The notes: a model not told the origin generated them from the letters alone. DNA of 64,000 nt from Streptomyces sp. NRRL S-350 (GCF_000719705.1 NZ_JOHO01000039.1:1-64000); one strand, 5' to 3'. Shown: positions 9,310-20,995, counted from the first letter of the stretch. Program-made: numbers and translations.

Positions 9310-9403
9310 CAGCCTTCGGCACGCTCCTGTTCATCGCCGACACCCCGGGTGGCACGGGACAGGTACCCGGGTGCGGATCGGCTTTGACGCAGAGGAGACG
9401 CCG

Positions 9404-11148
<1,745 letters not shown>

Positions 11149-11218
11149 CCCCCACACCCATGGCGGGCCCGTGACCCCCGGGGAGGGGACGCGGGCCCGC
11201 CCACGGCGTCCCTCCGCT

Positions 11219-11366
11219 CACCCGGACGGCGGCGCCCACCCGGAGGACGGCCTCCCCGCGGGGCGGGCCGCCCGTAGGACGGCCTCAGCCGGCGGACGGC
11301 TCACCCGTAGGACGGCCTCACCCGTAGGACGGCCCCACCCGCAGGACGGCTCACCCGCACGACGGA
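11219..11366. repeat. Degenerate 16-17 bp tandem repeats between glnK and glnD
   Basis: Units based on CACCCGTAGGACGGCCT are repeated about seven times. The best copies start at 11302, 11319, 11336 and 11352. The unit length is not a multiple of three, so the block is unlikely to be coding, which favours the downstream glnD start. Confidence 0.8.
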
Positions 11367-11380
11367 CGGGACTCACGCGC

Positions 11381-13855
11381 ATGACCACCGAGACCAGGCC
11401 TTCCGGCCCCGCCGACCCCGCCGACCACGCCGCCGCCCTGGCCGCCCGGGCCGCGCTGCTCGCCGACCCGGGCCCGGTCGGCCGCCCCCGCCGCGAGGCG
11501 CTCGCCAAGCTCACCGACGACTGGCTGGCCGGCCTGCTCGCGGCCGCAGGCGCCCCGCCCGGCGTCGCTCTGGTCGCCGTCGGCGGGTACGGCCGCGGCG
11601 AGCTGTCCCCGCGCAGCGACCTGGACGTCCTGCTGCTGCACGACGGCCCGATCTCCCCCGAGCTGCCCGAACGGATCTGGTACCCGGTCTGGGACGCGGG
11701 CGCCAAGCTCGACCACTCGGTGCGCACCGTCACCGAGGCCCGGGCGGTCGCCGCCGCCGACCTCAAGGCCCAGCTCGGCCTGCTGGACGCCCGCCACCTC
11801 GCCGGCGACCCGGCGCTCACCGCCGAACTGCGCTCCGCGGTGTTCACCGACTGGCGCGCGAACGCCCCCGTGCGCCTGCCCGAGCTGCGCGAGCTGGGCC
11901 GCGAGCGGGCCGAACGGCACGGTGAGCTGTCCTTCCTGCTGGAACCCGACCTCAAGGAGGCCCGCGGCGGCCTGCGCGACGTCGTCGCGCTCAACGCCGT
12001 CGCCGCCAGCTGGCTGGCCGACGCGCCCCGGGACGGCCTCGACGCCGCCGCGATCCGGCTCGCCGACGTGCGCGACGCCCTGCACCTGGTCACCGGCCGC
12101 GCCACCGAGCGGCTCAGCCTGCAGGACCAGGACCAGGTCGCCGAGCGGCTCGGCGTGCTGGACGCCGACACCCTGCTGCGCCAGGCCTACGAGGCCGCCC
12201 GCACCATCGCCTACGCGAGCGACGTCACCTGGCGGGCGGTGGACCGGGTGCTCGCCGCCCGGGCCGGACGGGGCCGCCGCGCGGTGCGGCGCGCGTTCCC
12301 GTTCACCGGGCAGTTCACCGCCCCGTTCACCGGCGCCGGCCGCGGCGCGGGCGCCGTGGCCCGGGGCGACGTCGAGCGCCGCCCGCTCGCCGAGGGCGTG
12401 GTCGAACAGGACGGCGAGGCGGTGCTCGCCCAGGGGGCCCGCCCGGCCGCCGACCCGGTGCTGCCGCTGCGCGCCGCGGCCGCCGCCGCGCAGAACGGGC
12501 TGACCGTCTCGTACGCGACGGTGCGCCGGCTGGCAGCCGAGTGCCGTCCGCTGCCGGTGCCCTGGCCCGACGAGGCGCGCGAGCAACTGGTCACCCTGCT
12601 GGGCGCGGGGGAGGCGGCCGTCCCGGTGTGGGAGGCGTTCGAGGCCGAAGGCCTGGTCACCCGGCTGCTGCCGGACTGGGAGCGGGTGCGCTGCCGTCCG
12701 CAGCGCAACGCCGTGCACCGCTGGACGGTGGACCGGCACCTGGTGGAGACGGCGGTGCGGGCCGCGGCGATGACCCGCAGGGTCGCCCGGCCGGACCTGC
12801 TGCTGGTCGCCGCGCTGCTGCACGACATCGGCAAGGGCTGGCCCGGGGACCACAGCGAGGCCGGCGAGGTGATCGTCCGCGACCTCGCCGCCCGGATGGG
12901 CTTCGGCCCCGAGGACACCGAGACCCTGGCCGTGCTGGTCCGCCAGCACCTGACGCTGGTCGACACCGCGACCCGGCGCGACCCGGACGACCCGGCCACC
13001 GTCGAGGCGATCACCAAGGCCGTCACCACCCTGCCGGAGCTGGAGCTGCTGCACGCGCTCACCGAAGCGGACGCACTGGCCACCGGCCCGGCCGCGTGGA
13101 GCAGCTGGCGGGCCTCCCTGGTGGACGGCCTGGTGGCCCGGGCCGCGGACCGGCTGGCCGGGGCGGCCGCGGCCCCGGTGGAGGCGGCCCCGACCGCCGA
13201 GCAGGAGCGGCTCGCGGTCGAGGCCGCCCGCACCGGCGAGCCGGCGCTGTCGCTGCGGGCCCAGGCCGAGGGGGCGGGCCAGGGCACCGAGCCGATGGGC
13301 GTCGAGCTGAACCTGGCCGTCCCGGACCGTCCCGGGCTGCTCGGCGCCGCCGCCGGGGTGCTCGCCCTGCACCGGCTGACCGTCCGCTCGGCCGGGCTGC
13401 GCGGACTGGACCCGGTCGGCGCCGGGCCGGTGCTGCTGCTGTCCTGGCGGGTGGCCGCCGAGTTCGGCGAGCTGCCGGAGGCGGCCCGGCTGCGGGCCGA
13501 CCTGCGCCGGGCGTTGGACGGCTCGCTGGACGTCGCCCGCCGCCTCGCCGAGCGGGACGCCGCGGCCCCGCGACGCAAGGGCATCCCCACCCCTCCGCCG
13601 CTGGTCTCGGTGGCGCCCGCGGTGGCCTCGGCGACCGCCACCGTGCTGGAGGTCCGCGCGCACGACGCACCCGGCCTGCTGCACCGGATCGGCCGGGCGC
13701 TGGACGGGGCGGGCGTCCGGGTGCGCACCGCGCACGTCTCCACGCTCGGCGCGGACGCCGTCGACTCGTTCTACCTGACCGACGAGGCGGGCCGTCCGCT
13801 GGCCGCCCAGCGGGCCGGGGAGGTGGCGGCGGCGGTCCGGGCGGCGCTGGGCTGA
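11381..13855 (+). CDS. glnD: PII adenylyl/uridylyltransferase GlnD
   Basis: An 824-residue bifunctional enzyme that modifies and demodifies GlnK according to nitrogen status. Domains in order: nucleotidyltransferase with GGYGRGELSPRSDLDVLL (about residue 68; the G-G and D-x-D catalytic elements are intact), the GlnD-specific helical linker, an HD phosphohydrolase domain with LLHDIGKGWPGDHSE (about 480), and two C-terminal ACT domains (about 643 and 753) that would sense glutamine. The ATG at 11381 is preferred because the longer frame runs through a non-triplet repeat. It follows glnK by 232 bp and is probably part of the same transcript. Confidence 0.95.
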   Translation: MTTETRPSGPADPADHAAALAARAALLADPGPVGRPRREALAKLTDDWLAGLLAAAGAPPGVALVAVGGYGRGELSPRSDLDVLLLHDGPISPELPERIWYPVWDAGAKLDHSVRTVTEARAVAAADLKAQLGLLDARHLAGDPALTAELRSAVFTDWRANAPVRLPELRELGRERAERHGELSFLLEPDLKEARGGLRDVVALNAVAASWLADAPRDGLDAAAIRLADVRDALHLVTGRATERLSLQDQDQVAERLGVLDADTLLRQAYEAARTIAYASDVTWRAVDRVLAARAGRGRRAVRRAFPFTGQFTAPFTGAGRGAGAVARGDVERRPLAEGVVEQDGEAVLAQGARPAADPVLPLRAAAAAAQNGLTVSYATVRRLAAECRPLPVPWPDEAREQLVTLLGAGEAAVPVWEAFEAEGLVTRLLPDWERVRCRPQRNAVHRWTVDRHLVETAVRAAAMTRRVARPDLLLVAALLHDIGKGWPGDHSEAGEVIVRDLAARMGFGPEDTETLAVLVRQHLTLVDTATRRDPDDPATVEAITKAVTTLPELELLHALTEADALATGPAAWSSWRASLVDGLVARAADRLAGAAAAPVEAAPTAEQERLAVEAARTGEPALSLRAQAEGAGQGTEPMGVELNLAVPDRPGLLGAAAGVLALHRLTVRSAGLRGLDPVGAGPVLLLSWRVAAEFGELPEAARLRADLRRALDGSLDVARRLAERDAAAPRRKGIPTPPPLVSVAPAVASATATVLEVRAHDAPGLLHRIGRALDGAGVRVRTAHVSTLGADAVDSFYLTDEAGRPLAAQRAGEVAAAVRAALG

Positions 13856-13976
13856 GGGGCTCCGGGAGCGGGGCGGGGAGCTTGGGGAGCGGGGGTGGAG
13901 ACCGTACCCGGGGCGGCCGGATACCCTGGGGACGACGACCGTACCGTTACCGATGCCGCAGAGGACCCGCGACGAC

Positions 13977-15542
13977 GTGTTCGACACCCTTTCCGATCGC
14001 CTCGCAGCGACGTTCAAGAACCTCCGGGGCAAGGGCCGCCTGAGCGAGGCGGACATCGACGCCACCGCCCGCGAGATCCGCATCGCGCTGCTGGAGGCGG
14101 ACGTCGCGCTGCCGGTCGTCCGGGCCTTCATCAAGCGGGTCAAGGAGCGGGCGCTCGGTGCCGAGGTCTCCGGCGCGCTGAACCCGGCGCAGCAGATCAT
14201 CAAGATCGTCAACGAGGAGCTCATCGCGATCCTCGGTGGCGAGACCCGACGGGTGCGGTTCGCCAAGAACGGCCCGACGGTCATCATGCTCGCCGGTCTG
14301 CAGGGTGCCGGTAAGACCACCCTCGCGGGCAAGCTCGGCCACTGGCTGAAGCAGCAGAAGCACACCCCGCTGCTGGTCGCCTGCGACCTCCAGCGCCCCA
14401 ACGCGGTCAACCAGCTCCAGGTGGTCGCCGAGCGCGCCGGCGTGGCCTTCTACGGCCCGCAGCCGGGCAACGGCGTCGGCGACCCGGTGAAGGTGGCCGA
14501 GGACTCGATCGAGTACGCCAAGCAGAAGCAGTACGACGTCGTCGTCGTCGACACCGCCGGCCGCCTGGGCATCGACGCCGAGCTGATGCAGCAGGCCGCC
14601 GACATCCGCGCCGCGGTGAACCCGGACGAGGTCCTGTTCGTCGTCGACGCGATGATCGGCCAGGACGCGGTCACCACCGCGCAGGCCTTCCTCGACGGCG
14701 TGGACTTCACCGGTGTCGTGCTCTCCAAGCTCGACGGCGACGCCCGCGGCGGTGCCGCCCTGTCGGTCGCGCACGTCACCGGCCGGCAGATCATGTTCGC
14801 CTCCAACGGCGAGAAGGTCGACGACTTCGACGCCTTCCACCCGGACCGGATGGCCTCGCGCATCCTCGGCATGGGCGACGTCCTCTCGCTGATCGAGAGG
14901 GCCGAGCAGACCTTCTCGCAGGCCGAGGCGGAGAAGATCGCCGCCAAGCTCCGCGGCGGCCCGAAGCAGTTCACCCTGGACGACTTCCTGTCGCAGCTGG
15001 AGCAGGTCCAGAAGATGGGCTCGATCTCCAAGCTGCTCGGGATGCTGCCCGGCATGGGCCAGATCCGCGAGCAGATCAACAACATCGACGACAAGGACGT
15101 CAACCGGGTCGGCGCGATCATCAAGTCGATGACGCCGACGGAGCGCGCCGAGCCGGAGCTGATCAACGGCTCCCGCCGGGCCCGCATCGCCAAGGGTTCC
15201 GGCGTTCAGGTCGGCGAGGTGAAGAACCTGGTCGAGCGGTTCTTCGAGGCCCGCAAGATGATGTCCGCGATGGCCTCCGGCAAGGGCATGCCCGGCATGC
15301 CGGGGATCCCCGGCATGGGCGGCGGCGGGAAGAAGTCCGGCAAGAAGGCCCCGCAGGCCAAGGGCAAGCGCAAGAGCGGCAACCCGCTGAAGCGGGCGCA
15401 GGAGGAGGCCGCGGCCGCCGAGCGCCGCGCACTCGGCCCGGGCGGCGACCAGGCACCGGCCGGCGGCGGCGCCTTCGGCCTCGGCGCGGGCAAGGGCCCG
15501 GCCGACTTCGAACTGCCCAAGGAGTTCAAGGACCTGCTGTAG
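13977..15542 (+). CDS. ffh: Signal recognition particle protein Ffh
   Basis: A 521-residue SRP54 GTPase that binds signal peptides and 4.5S-type RNA and targets nascent chains to FtsY. The N domain opens FDTLSDRLAATFKNLRGKG. The G domain has GLQGAGKTTLAGKL (about 107), DTAGR and SKLDGDARGG. The M domain (from about 300) carries the RNA-binding GSRRARIAKGSGVQ helix and a Met/Gly-rich finger (MPGMPGIPGMGGGGK), ending in a basic then Gly-rich tail. GTG at 13977 is preferred over the ATG at 13953 because the conserved start follows directly and GAGGA lies 11 bases upstream. Confidence 0.96.
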   Translation: MFDTLSDRLAATFKNLRGKGRLSEADIDATAREIRIALLEADVALPVVRAFIKRVKERALGAEVSGALNPAQQIIKIVNEELIAILGGETRRVRFAKNGPTVIMLAGLQGAGKTTLAGKLGHWLKQQKHTPLLVACDLQRPNAVNQLQVVAERAGVAFYGPQPGNGVGDPVKVAEDSIEYAKQKQYDVVVVDTAGRLGIDAELMQQAADIRAAVNPDEVLFVVDAMIGQDAVTTAQAFLDGVDFTGVVLSKLDGDARGGAALSVAHVTGRQIMFASNGEKVDDFDAFHPDRMASRILGMGDVLSLIERAEQTFSQAEAEKIAAKLRGGPKQFTLDDFLSQLEQVQKMGSISKLLGMLPGMGQIREQINNIDDKDVNRVGAIIKSMTPTERAEPELINGSRRARIAKGSGVQVGEVKNLVERFFEARKMMSAMASGKGMPGMPGIPGMGGGGKKSGKKAPQAKGKRKSGNPLKRAQEEAAAAERRALGPGGDQAPAGGGAFGLGAGKGPADFELPKEFKDLL

Positions 15543-15729
15543 TCCTCGGGCGGCCCGGGGCCTGCCCCCGATCCGCCTTGAGCGGCCTTGACGGACTCTG
15601 TCCGGCCTGCCGGCCTGCCGGCCTGTTGGGTCCGTCGGGCTGGTGGGCCCGTTCGGCCCGTTCGATCCATGCGGCCCGTCGTCCGGCAATTCCGGGCGGC
15701 GGGCCGATCGCGTGTCCGATGATGGGGGC

Positions 15730-16254
15730 ATGCGAGTGATGATCAAGGCCCCGAGGGCCGAGGACGCGGTCGGGTACGCCGAGGCGGTCCGGCGGTCCGC
15801 CGACCACATCGGCCGGTGGAACCCGGTCGAGCCGGACGGACTGCCCGAACTGCTGGAGCGCCAGGGCACAGGCCTGCGCACCTTCCTGATCGTCGACCGG
15901 GAGACCGGCGGGCTGGTCGGCAAGGTGAACGTCGCCAACATCGTGATGGGCCGCTTCTGCAACGCCACGCTGGGCTACGACTCGTACCTGCCGTTCGCCG
16001 GCACCGGGCGGATGTCCGAGGGCATGCGGCTGGTCCTGGACCGCTGCTTCGCCCCGCAGTCAGCCGACGGCCTCGGGCTGCACCGGCTGGAGATCAACGT
16101 CCAGCCGGAGAACGAGCGCTCGATCGCGATGGCCAAGCGGCTGGGGTTCCGGCACGAGGGCTTCTCGCCGCGGATGCTGTTCCTGCAGGGCGACTGGCGC
16201 GACCACGAGCGGTTCGCCCTCACCGCGGAGGAGTGGCCGGGCGCCTCGGCGTAG
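15730..16254 (+). CDS. GNAT-family N-acetyltransferase (RimJ/RimL-like)
   Basis: A 174-residue acetyl-CoA-dependent acetyltransferase. The fold signature is visible: LVGKVNVANIV (beta strand), a helix preceding LHRLEINVQPENERSIAMAKRLGF (acetyl-CoA-binding V/I motif and final helix), and WRDHERFALTAEEW at the end, typical of RimJ/RimL-type enzymes that acetylate ribosomal-protein N termini or small amines. The ATG follows GGGGG. It lies 187 bp after ffh and 152 bp before ftsH on the same strand. The acceptor substrate cannot be inferred. Confidence 0.85.
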   Translation: MRVMIKAPRAEDAVGYAEAVRRSADHIGRWNPVEPDGLPELLERQGTGLRTFLIVDRETGGLVGKVNVANIVMGRFCNATLGYDSYLPFAGTGRMSEGMRLVLDRCFAPQSADGLGLHRLEINVQPENERSIAMAKRLGFRHEGFSPRMLFLQGDWRDHERFALTAEEWPGASA

Positions 16255-16406
16255 CAGCCGCCGGTGGCGGGCCCCGGCGCGGCTCAGGGCGCCGGCCTGG
16301 CGAGGCTGTCCGGGTGACCTGGCGGGGCTGTCCGGGTGGCCGGGCGGGCGGCCGGGCGCGGCGTTGCGGTTGGCCCGCCCGAGCGCCTGTCCGTATCGTC
16401 CGGTGG

Positions 16407-18485
16407 GTGACCGAACCCGTGCCGCCGCGTCAGACCCCGGACCAGCCCTGGCGCTCCGAGGGCGCCCCGCCCCCGCCGCCGCCCCGCCGTCGGATGCCCG
16501 GTGGCTGGACCGGGCTCGTCCTCACCGCCCTCATGGTGTTCCTGATCTCGGACGTGCTGCTCTCGTTCTTCGGCAACGAGGGCGCCACCACGGTCTCCTA
16601 CACCGAGTTCAACAACCAGCTGAACAAGGGCAACATCACCAAGATCTACGCCAAGGGCGACGCGATCGAAGGCACCCTCAAGAGCGCCCAGCCCAAGCCG
16701 GACGGCGGCAAGGGCGACTACACCGAGTTCGCCACCCAGCGGCCCTCCTTCGCCGGTGACAACCTCTGGACCACCCTGCAGCAGCAGGGGGTAGAGGTCA
16801 CCGCGACCTCGCCCGTCCAGCAGCGCAGCTTCCTCACCAACCTGCTGCTCTCGCTCGCCCCGATGCTGCTGCTGGTCTTCATCTGGGTGCTGCTCGCCCG
16901 CCGGATGGCCGGAGGCCTCGGCGGCGGGCCGCTCGGCCGCAAGGCCCCGCCCAAGCCGGTCACCGCCGAGCAGGGCAGGCGCACCACCTTCGCCGACGTG
17001 GCCGGAATCGACGAGGTCGAGGCCGAACTCACCGAGGTCGTCGACTACTTGAAGAATCCCGAGCGGTACCGCAGGCTCGGCGCCAAGATGCCGCGCGGCG
17101 TCCTGCTGAGTGGCCCGCCCGGGACGGGCAAGACCCTGCTGGCCCGGGCCGTGGCCGGCGAGGCGGACGTGCCGTTCTTCTCCGCCTCCGCCTCCGAGTT
17201 CATCGAGATGATCGTCGGCGTCGGCGCCAGCCGGGTCCGCGAGCTGTTCGCCGAGGCCCGCAAGGTCGCCCCGGCGATCATCTTCATCGACGAGATCGAC
17301 ACCATCGGACGCCAGCGCGGCGCGGGCGGTGGCATGGGCGGGCACGACGAACGCGAGCAGACGCTGAACCAGATCCTCACCGAGATGGACGGTTTCACCG
17401 GCTCCGAGGGCGTCATCGTGATCGCCGCGACCAACCGGGCGGACGTGCTCGACCCGGCACTGCTGCGCCCCGGCCGCTTCGACCGGCGGATCACCGTCAG
17501 CCCCCCCGACCGGGAGGGCCGCGCCGCGATCCTGCGCATCCACACCCGCACCGTCCCGCTGGCCGGCGGCACCGACCTCACCCAGCTGGCCAAGGTCACC
17601 CCGGGGATGACCGGCGCCGAACTCGCCAACCTCGTCAACGAGGCCGCCCTGCTGGCCGTCAAGCGCGAACAGGACGCGGTCGGCGAGCGGGACCTCTCCG
17701 ACGCCCTGGAGAAGGTCCAACTCGGCGCCGTGCGGCCCCTGGTGATGCCGCAGGAGGAGCGCGAGCGGACGGCGTACCACGAAAGCGGGCACGCACTGCT
17801 CGGCATGCTCCAGCCCGGCGCGGACCCGGTCCGCAAGATCACCATCGTGCCGCGCGGCCGGGCGCTCGGCGTCACCCTCTCCACCCCGGAGAACGACCGC
17901 TACTCGTACACCGAGCCCTACCTGCGCGGCCGGATCATCGGCGCACTCGGCGGCATGGCGGCCGAGCAGGTCGTCTACGGGGTGATCACCACCGGCGCGG
18001 AGAGCGACCTGGAGCAGGTCACCAACATCGCCCGCGGCATGGCCGGGCGTTGGGGGATGAGCGAGCGGGTCGGCCGGCTCACCGCGGTGCCCTCCGACCC
18101 GCAGGGCGCGTACGGGCTCTCCGCCGCGCCGACCACGCTGGACGCGGTGGACGAGGAGGCCCGGCGGATCGTCTCGGAGTGCTACGACGACGCGGTGCGG
18201 CTGCTGACCGAGCAGCGGCCCCGGCTGGACGCGCTGGCGGCGGCCCTGCTGGAGGCGGAGACGCTGGACGAGGAGGCGGCGTACCGGGCGGCGGGGATGC
18301 CCCCGGCGGGGATGCCCCGGGAGGGGGCCTCGGAGGAGGCCGGCGGCTCCACCGGGGCTGTTGGCTCTGACAGCTCTGACAGCTCTGACAGCTCTGACAG
18401 CTCTGACGGCTTTGACAGCTCTGACAGCCCCGGCGGGTCTGTGGGCCCCGGCGGGCCGGACGGGAAGGCGCTCGACCAGGCGTGA
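16407..18485 (+). CDS. ftsH: Membrane AAA+ zinc metalloprotease, FtsH family
   Basis: A 692-residue membrane-anchored ATP-dependent protease. A Pro-rich cytosolic head precedes TM1 (about 33-54), a short periplasmic-side domain and TM2 (about 145-164). The AAA+ module has Walker A GPPGTGKT (about 236), Walker B IIFIDEID (about 291) and SRH-region RPGRFDRR. The protease zinc site is HESGH (about 458). The tail is unusual: from about residue 653 it is a Ser-Asp repeat encoded by a 9-bp tandem repeat, ending Gly-rich. The GTG at 16407 is chosen as the first start after non-conserved sequence; exact start is uncertain. Streptomycetes usually have another, more canonical FtsH elsewhere, so this is probably the second paralogue. 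Confidence 0.92.
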   Translation: MTEPVPPRQTPDQPWRSEGAPPPPPPRRRMPGGWTGLVLTALMVFLISDVLLSFFGNEGATTVSYTEFNNQLNKGNITKIYAKGDAIEGTLKSAQPKPDGGKGDYTEFATQRPSFAGDNLWTTLQQQGVEVTATSPVQQRSFLTNLLLSLAPMLLLVFIWVLLARRMAGGLGGGPLGRKAPPKPVTAEQGRRTTFADVAGIDEVEAELTEVVDYLKNPERYRRLGAKMPRGVLLSGPPGTGKTLLARAVAGEADVPFFSASASEFIEMIVGVGASRVRELFAEARKVAPAIIFIDEIDTIGRQRGAGGGMGGHDEREQTLNQILTEMDGFTGSEGVIVIAATNRADVLDPALLRPGRFDRRITVSPPDREGRAAILRIHTRTVPLAGGTDLTQLAKVTPGMTGAELANLVNEAALLAVKREQDAVGERDLSDALEKVQLGAVRPLVMPQEERERTAYHESGHALLGMLQPGADPVRKITIVPRGRALGVTLSTPENDRYSYTEPYLRGRIIGALGGMAAEQVVYGVITTGAESDLEQVTNIARGMAGRWGMSERVGRLTAVPSDPQGAYGLSAAPTTLDAVDEEARRIVSECYDDAVRLLTEQRPRLDALAAALLEAETLDEEAAYRAAGMPPAGMPREGASEEAGGSTGAVGSDSSDSSDSSDSSDGFDSSDSPGGSVGPGGPDGKALDQA
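18364..18428 (+). repeat. 9-bp tandem repeat encoding Ser-Ser-Asp in the FtsH tail
   Basis: Seven near-perfect copies of GCTCTGACA (one copy diverged to GGCTTTGAC in frame) encode (SSD)n. Copy number in such a perfect unit is likely to vary between strains. Confidence 0.9.
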
Positions 18486-18494
18486 AGCCCGTCG

Positions 18495-18532
18495 CCGGGG
18501 GCGCTCGCCGACCTGGCGGGCGCCCCCGGTTT
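18495..18532. terminator. Bidirectional terminator between ftsH and the methyltransferase
   Basis: A 15-bp stem (one G-U) around CCGGGGGCGC...GCGCCCCCGG with a 5-base loop and TTT on the plus side, in the 54-bp gap between two convergent genes. Confidence 0.85.
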
Positions 18533-18539
18533 GCGTTCC

Positions 18540-19364
18540 CTACCGCGGCCGCTCGGCGATCAGGTAGCGGAAGACGTTCTCCATCCGGACCGAACCGTCC
18601 GGGCGCAGGTGCGGCTGCAGCGCCTCCTCCAGCTCCTTGGCCACCAGCGAGGCGCCGGAGAACTCCTCGGCCGCCTCGAACAGGCCGGTGGAGAGCAGGC
18701 CGCGCACCGCGCTGTCCAGGTCCGGGTAGGCGAACGGGCAGCTCACCCGGCCGCTGCCGGCCGGGCGCAGGCCGGCCGGGTCGAGCAGGTCCTCCAGCGC
18801 CCCGGGCGTGCTCAGCTCGAACGGGTCGCGCGCGGTGGTCCGGCCCGCCATCCGCCGGGCCACGTCCAGCACCGGGGCGCTCTCGCAGCGCTCCGGCGGC
18901 CCCCAGGCGGCGAGCACCACGTGGCCGCCCGGGAGCGTGAGCCGGGCGGCCTCGGCCACCACCGGCGCCGACTCCCCGGCGCCCGGCAGCTGCTCGAAAA
19001 CCGTCACCAGCGAATGGGCCGAGCGGGGGACGGCGGCGGCCGGCCGGGCCCCGGCGCACACCCGCAGCCGGCGGTCGTGCGCCAGTGCGCGCAGCTCCTC
19101 GCGAGGCTCCTGCCCGGAGACCTGGGCGCCCCTCCCGGCGGCGAGCAGCAGCGCCAGGCCGGACCGGCAGCCCAGGCCCAGCACGCTGCTCGCCGGCCCG
19201 ACCTCCAGCCGGTCGTAGACCGCCTCGTAGAGCGGCACCAGCATGCGTTCCTGGATCTCGGCCCAGTCGCGCGCCCGCGTGGGCCGGGGCCCCGCGGGCT
19301 GCGGGTGGTGCGCGCGTGCGCCGGTTGGTCGTGCGGTCGTGCCGGTCGTGCGAGCTGAAGCCAT
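18540..19364 (-). CDS. SAM-dependent methyltransferase-like protein (class I)
   Basis: A 274-residue cytosolic protein with the class I fold order: SSVLGLGCRSGLALLLAA corresponds to motif I (normally ExGxGxG; here LGLGCRSG), VTVFEQLPG to the motif II/III region, and LTLPGGHVVLAAWG to the post-III strand, as in UbiE/ubiquinone-type methyltransferases. The acidic residue of motif I is missing, so SAM binding may be altered. The start is supported by GGGAGG 6 bases upstream of the ATG. It is convergent with ftsH. The substrate is unknown. Confidence 0.75.
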   Translation of the reverse strand: MASARTTGTTARPTGARAHHPQPAGPRPTRARDWAEIQERMLVPLYEAVYDRLEVGPASSVLGLGCRSGLALLLAAGRGAQVSGQEPREELRALAHDRRLRVCAGARPAAAVPRSAHSLVTVFEQLPGAGESAPVVAEAARLTLPGGHVVLAAWGPPERCESAPVLDVARRMAGRTTARDPFELSTPGALEDLLDPAGLRPAGSGRVSCPFAYPDLDSAVRGLLSTGLFEAAEEFSGASLVAKELEEALQPHLRPDGSVRMENVFRYLIAERPR

Positions 19365-19582
19365 CGCGGCCTCCCATCCGGTCCTTCGGTGTGCTGCTAC
19401 GGCTCCCCCAAAGTCCCGCCCCGCTCCAAGCGAACAGCGGGTCGGGCCCGGCGTCCAGAGGGGTGCAGGGTGGTGCGCGCGTCTCGCGGTGGTGCGCCCC
19501 CCTGCGGTCGGCCCGGCTCGTCACCGGCCACGGGTGTGATACCGATTCGAAGTCAGGGGGCCGCTCCCCGTACGATTCGCCC

Positions 19583-20995
19583 ATGGCTAAGGCACCCGTT
19601 CTCACCCCTCAGGCGGAAGACTTCCCGCGCTGGTACCAGGACCTCATCAACAAGGCCGAACTGGCCGACAACGGTCCGGTGCGCGGCACCATGGTCATCC
19701 GACCGTACGGCTACGGCCTGTGGGAGCGGATGCAGCAGGAGATGGACGCGCGGATCAAGAAGGCGGGCGCGCAGAACGCCTACTTCCCGATGTTCATCCC
19801 GCAGTCCTACCTGACCAAGGAAGCGGAGCACGTCGAGGGCTTCGCCCCCGAGCTCGCGGTGGTCACCCACGGCGGCGGCAAGCAGCTGGACGAGCCGGTC
19901 GTCGTCCGGCCGACCTCCGAGACGATCATCAACGAGTACTTCTCGAAGTGGGTGCAGAGCCACCGCGACCTGCCCCTGCTGATCAACCAGTGGGCCAACG
20001 TGGTCCGTTGGGAGCTGCGCCCGCGCGTCTTCCTGCGCACCACCGAGTTCCTCTGGCAGGAGGGCCACACCGCCCACGCCACCTACGAGGACGCCCGCGA
20101 GTACGCGTCGATGATCCACACCCAGGTCTACGGCGACTTCATGACCAACGTGCTCGGCATCGACGTCGTGCTCGGCCGCAAGACCGCCAAGGAGCGCTTC
20201 GCCGGCGCCATCAACACCCTCACCCTCGAAGGCATGATGGGTGACGGCAAGGCCCTGCAGATGGGCACCAGCCACGAGCTGGGCCAGAACTTCGCCAAGG
20301 CGTTCAACACCACCTACCAGCTGCAGGGCGCCGAGCGCGAGTACGTCTGGCAGACCTCCTGGGGCGTCTCGACCCGCATGGTCGGCGGCCTGATCATGTC
20401 CCACGGCGACGACAACGGCCTGCGGGTGCCCCCGCGCCTGGCCGCCGTCCAGGCCGTCGTGCTCGCGATCAAGGGCGACGACGCGGTCATCGCCAAGGTC
20501 CGCGAGATCGGCGCCCAGCTGGAGGCCGCCGGCATCCGGGTCGTGGTGGACGACCGCACCGACACCCCGTTCGGCCGCCGCGCCGTCGACTGGGAGCTGA
20601 AGGGCGTCCCGCTGCGCATCGAGGTCGGCCCGCGCGACCTGGAGAACGGCACCGCGATGCTGGCCCGCCGCATTCCGGGCGGCAAGGAGCCGGTCTCCAT
20701 CGACGCCCTGGCCGCGCTGCTGCCCGGCGTCCTGGAGGAGGACCAGGCACTGCTGCTGCGCCAGTCGCGCGAGCGCCGCGAGGCCCGTACGGTCGACGTC
20801 GCGACCATCGACGAGGCCGTCGAGGCCGCCGCGACCGGCTGGGGCCGGATCTCCTGGGCGGACCTCGGCGCGGAGGGCGAGGCCAAGCTGGCCGAACAGG
20901 GCGTCTCGGTGCGCTGCATCGTCGCGGCCGACGGTTCGGTGCCGCAGTCGGACGACCAGGACGGCAATATCGCGATCGTCGCCCGCGCGTACTGA
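19583..20995 (+). CDS. proS: Prolyl-tRNA synthetase (short, archaeal/eukaryote-like class)
   Basis: A 470-residue class II synthetase charging tRNA-Pro. Motif 2 RWELRPRVFLRTTEFLWQEG and motif 3 GGLIMSHGDDNGLRVPPRLA are clear, followed by an anticodon-binding domain (RVVVDDRTDTPFGRRAVDWE) and a short C-terminal extension. The canonical bacterial ProRS (about 570 residues) carries an editing INS domain between motifs 2 and 3; this protein lacks it and matches the shorter ProS-type-3 architecture. The ATG lies just after GTACGATTCGCCC, without a strong ribosome-binding site. Streptomycetes often encode both types, so this may be a second copy. Confidence 0.95.
   Translation: MAKAPVLTPQAEDFPRWYQDLINKAELADNGPVRGTMVIRPYGYGLWERMQQEMDARIKKAGAQNAYFPMFIPQSYLTKEAEHVEGFAPELAVVTHGGGKQLDEPVVVRPTSETIINEYFSKWVQSHRDLPLLINQWANVVRWELRPRVFLRTTEFLWQEGHTAHATYEDAREYASMIHTQVYGDFMTNVLGIDVVLGRKTAKERFAGAINTLTLEGMMGDGKALQMGTSHELGQNFAKAFNTTYQLQGAEREYVWQTSWGVSTRMVGGLIMSHGDDNGLRVPPRLAAVQAVVLAIKGDDAVIAKVREIGAQLEAAGIRVVVDDRTDTPFGRRAVDWELKGVPLRIEVGPRDLENGTAMLARRIPGGKEPVSIDALAALLPGVLEEDQALLLRQSRERREARTVDVATIDEAVEAAATGWGRISWADLGAEGEAKLAEQGVSVRCIVAADGSVPQSDDQDGNIAIVARAY

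Larger units (their letters stand above)
9034..9403. other. nsdA-amtB intergenic region
   Basis: 370 bp with no gene. It contains three imperfect CTGGCTCCGCCGCT repeats (about 9049-9100), a terminator hairpin (9121-9144) and the GlnR-type box of amtB (9252-9309). GGAG of the amtB ribosome-binding site ends the region. Confidence 0.6.

Noticed and set aside
19400..19582. Possible tRNA or T-box leader before proS (GATTCGAAGTC resembles a T-arm).
   Set aside because: No acceptor or anticodon stem can be folded around it, and no T-box sequence is present.
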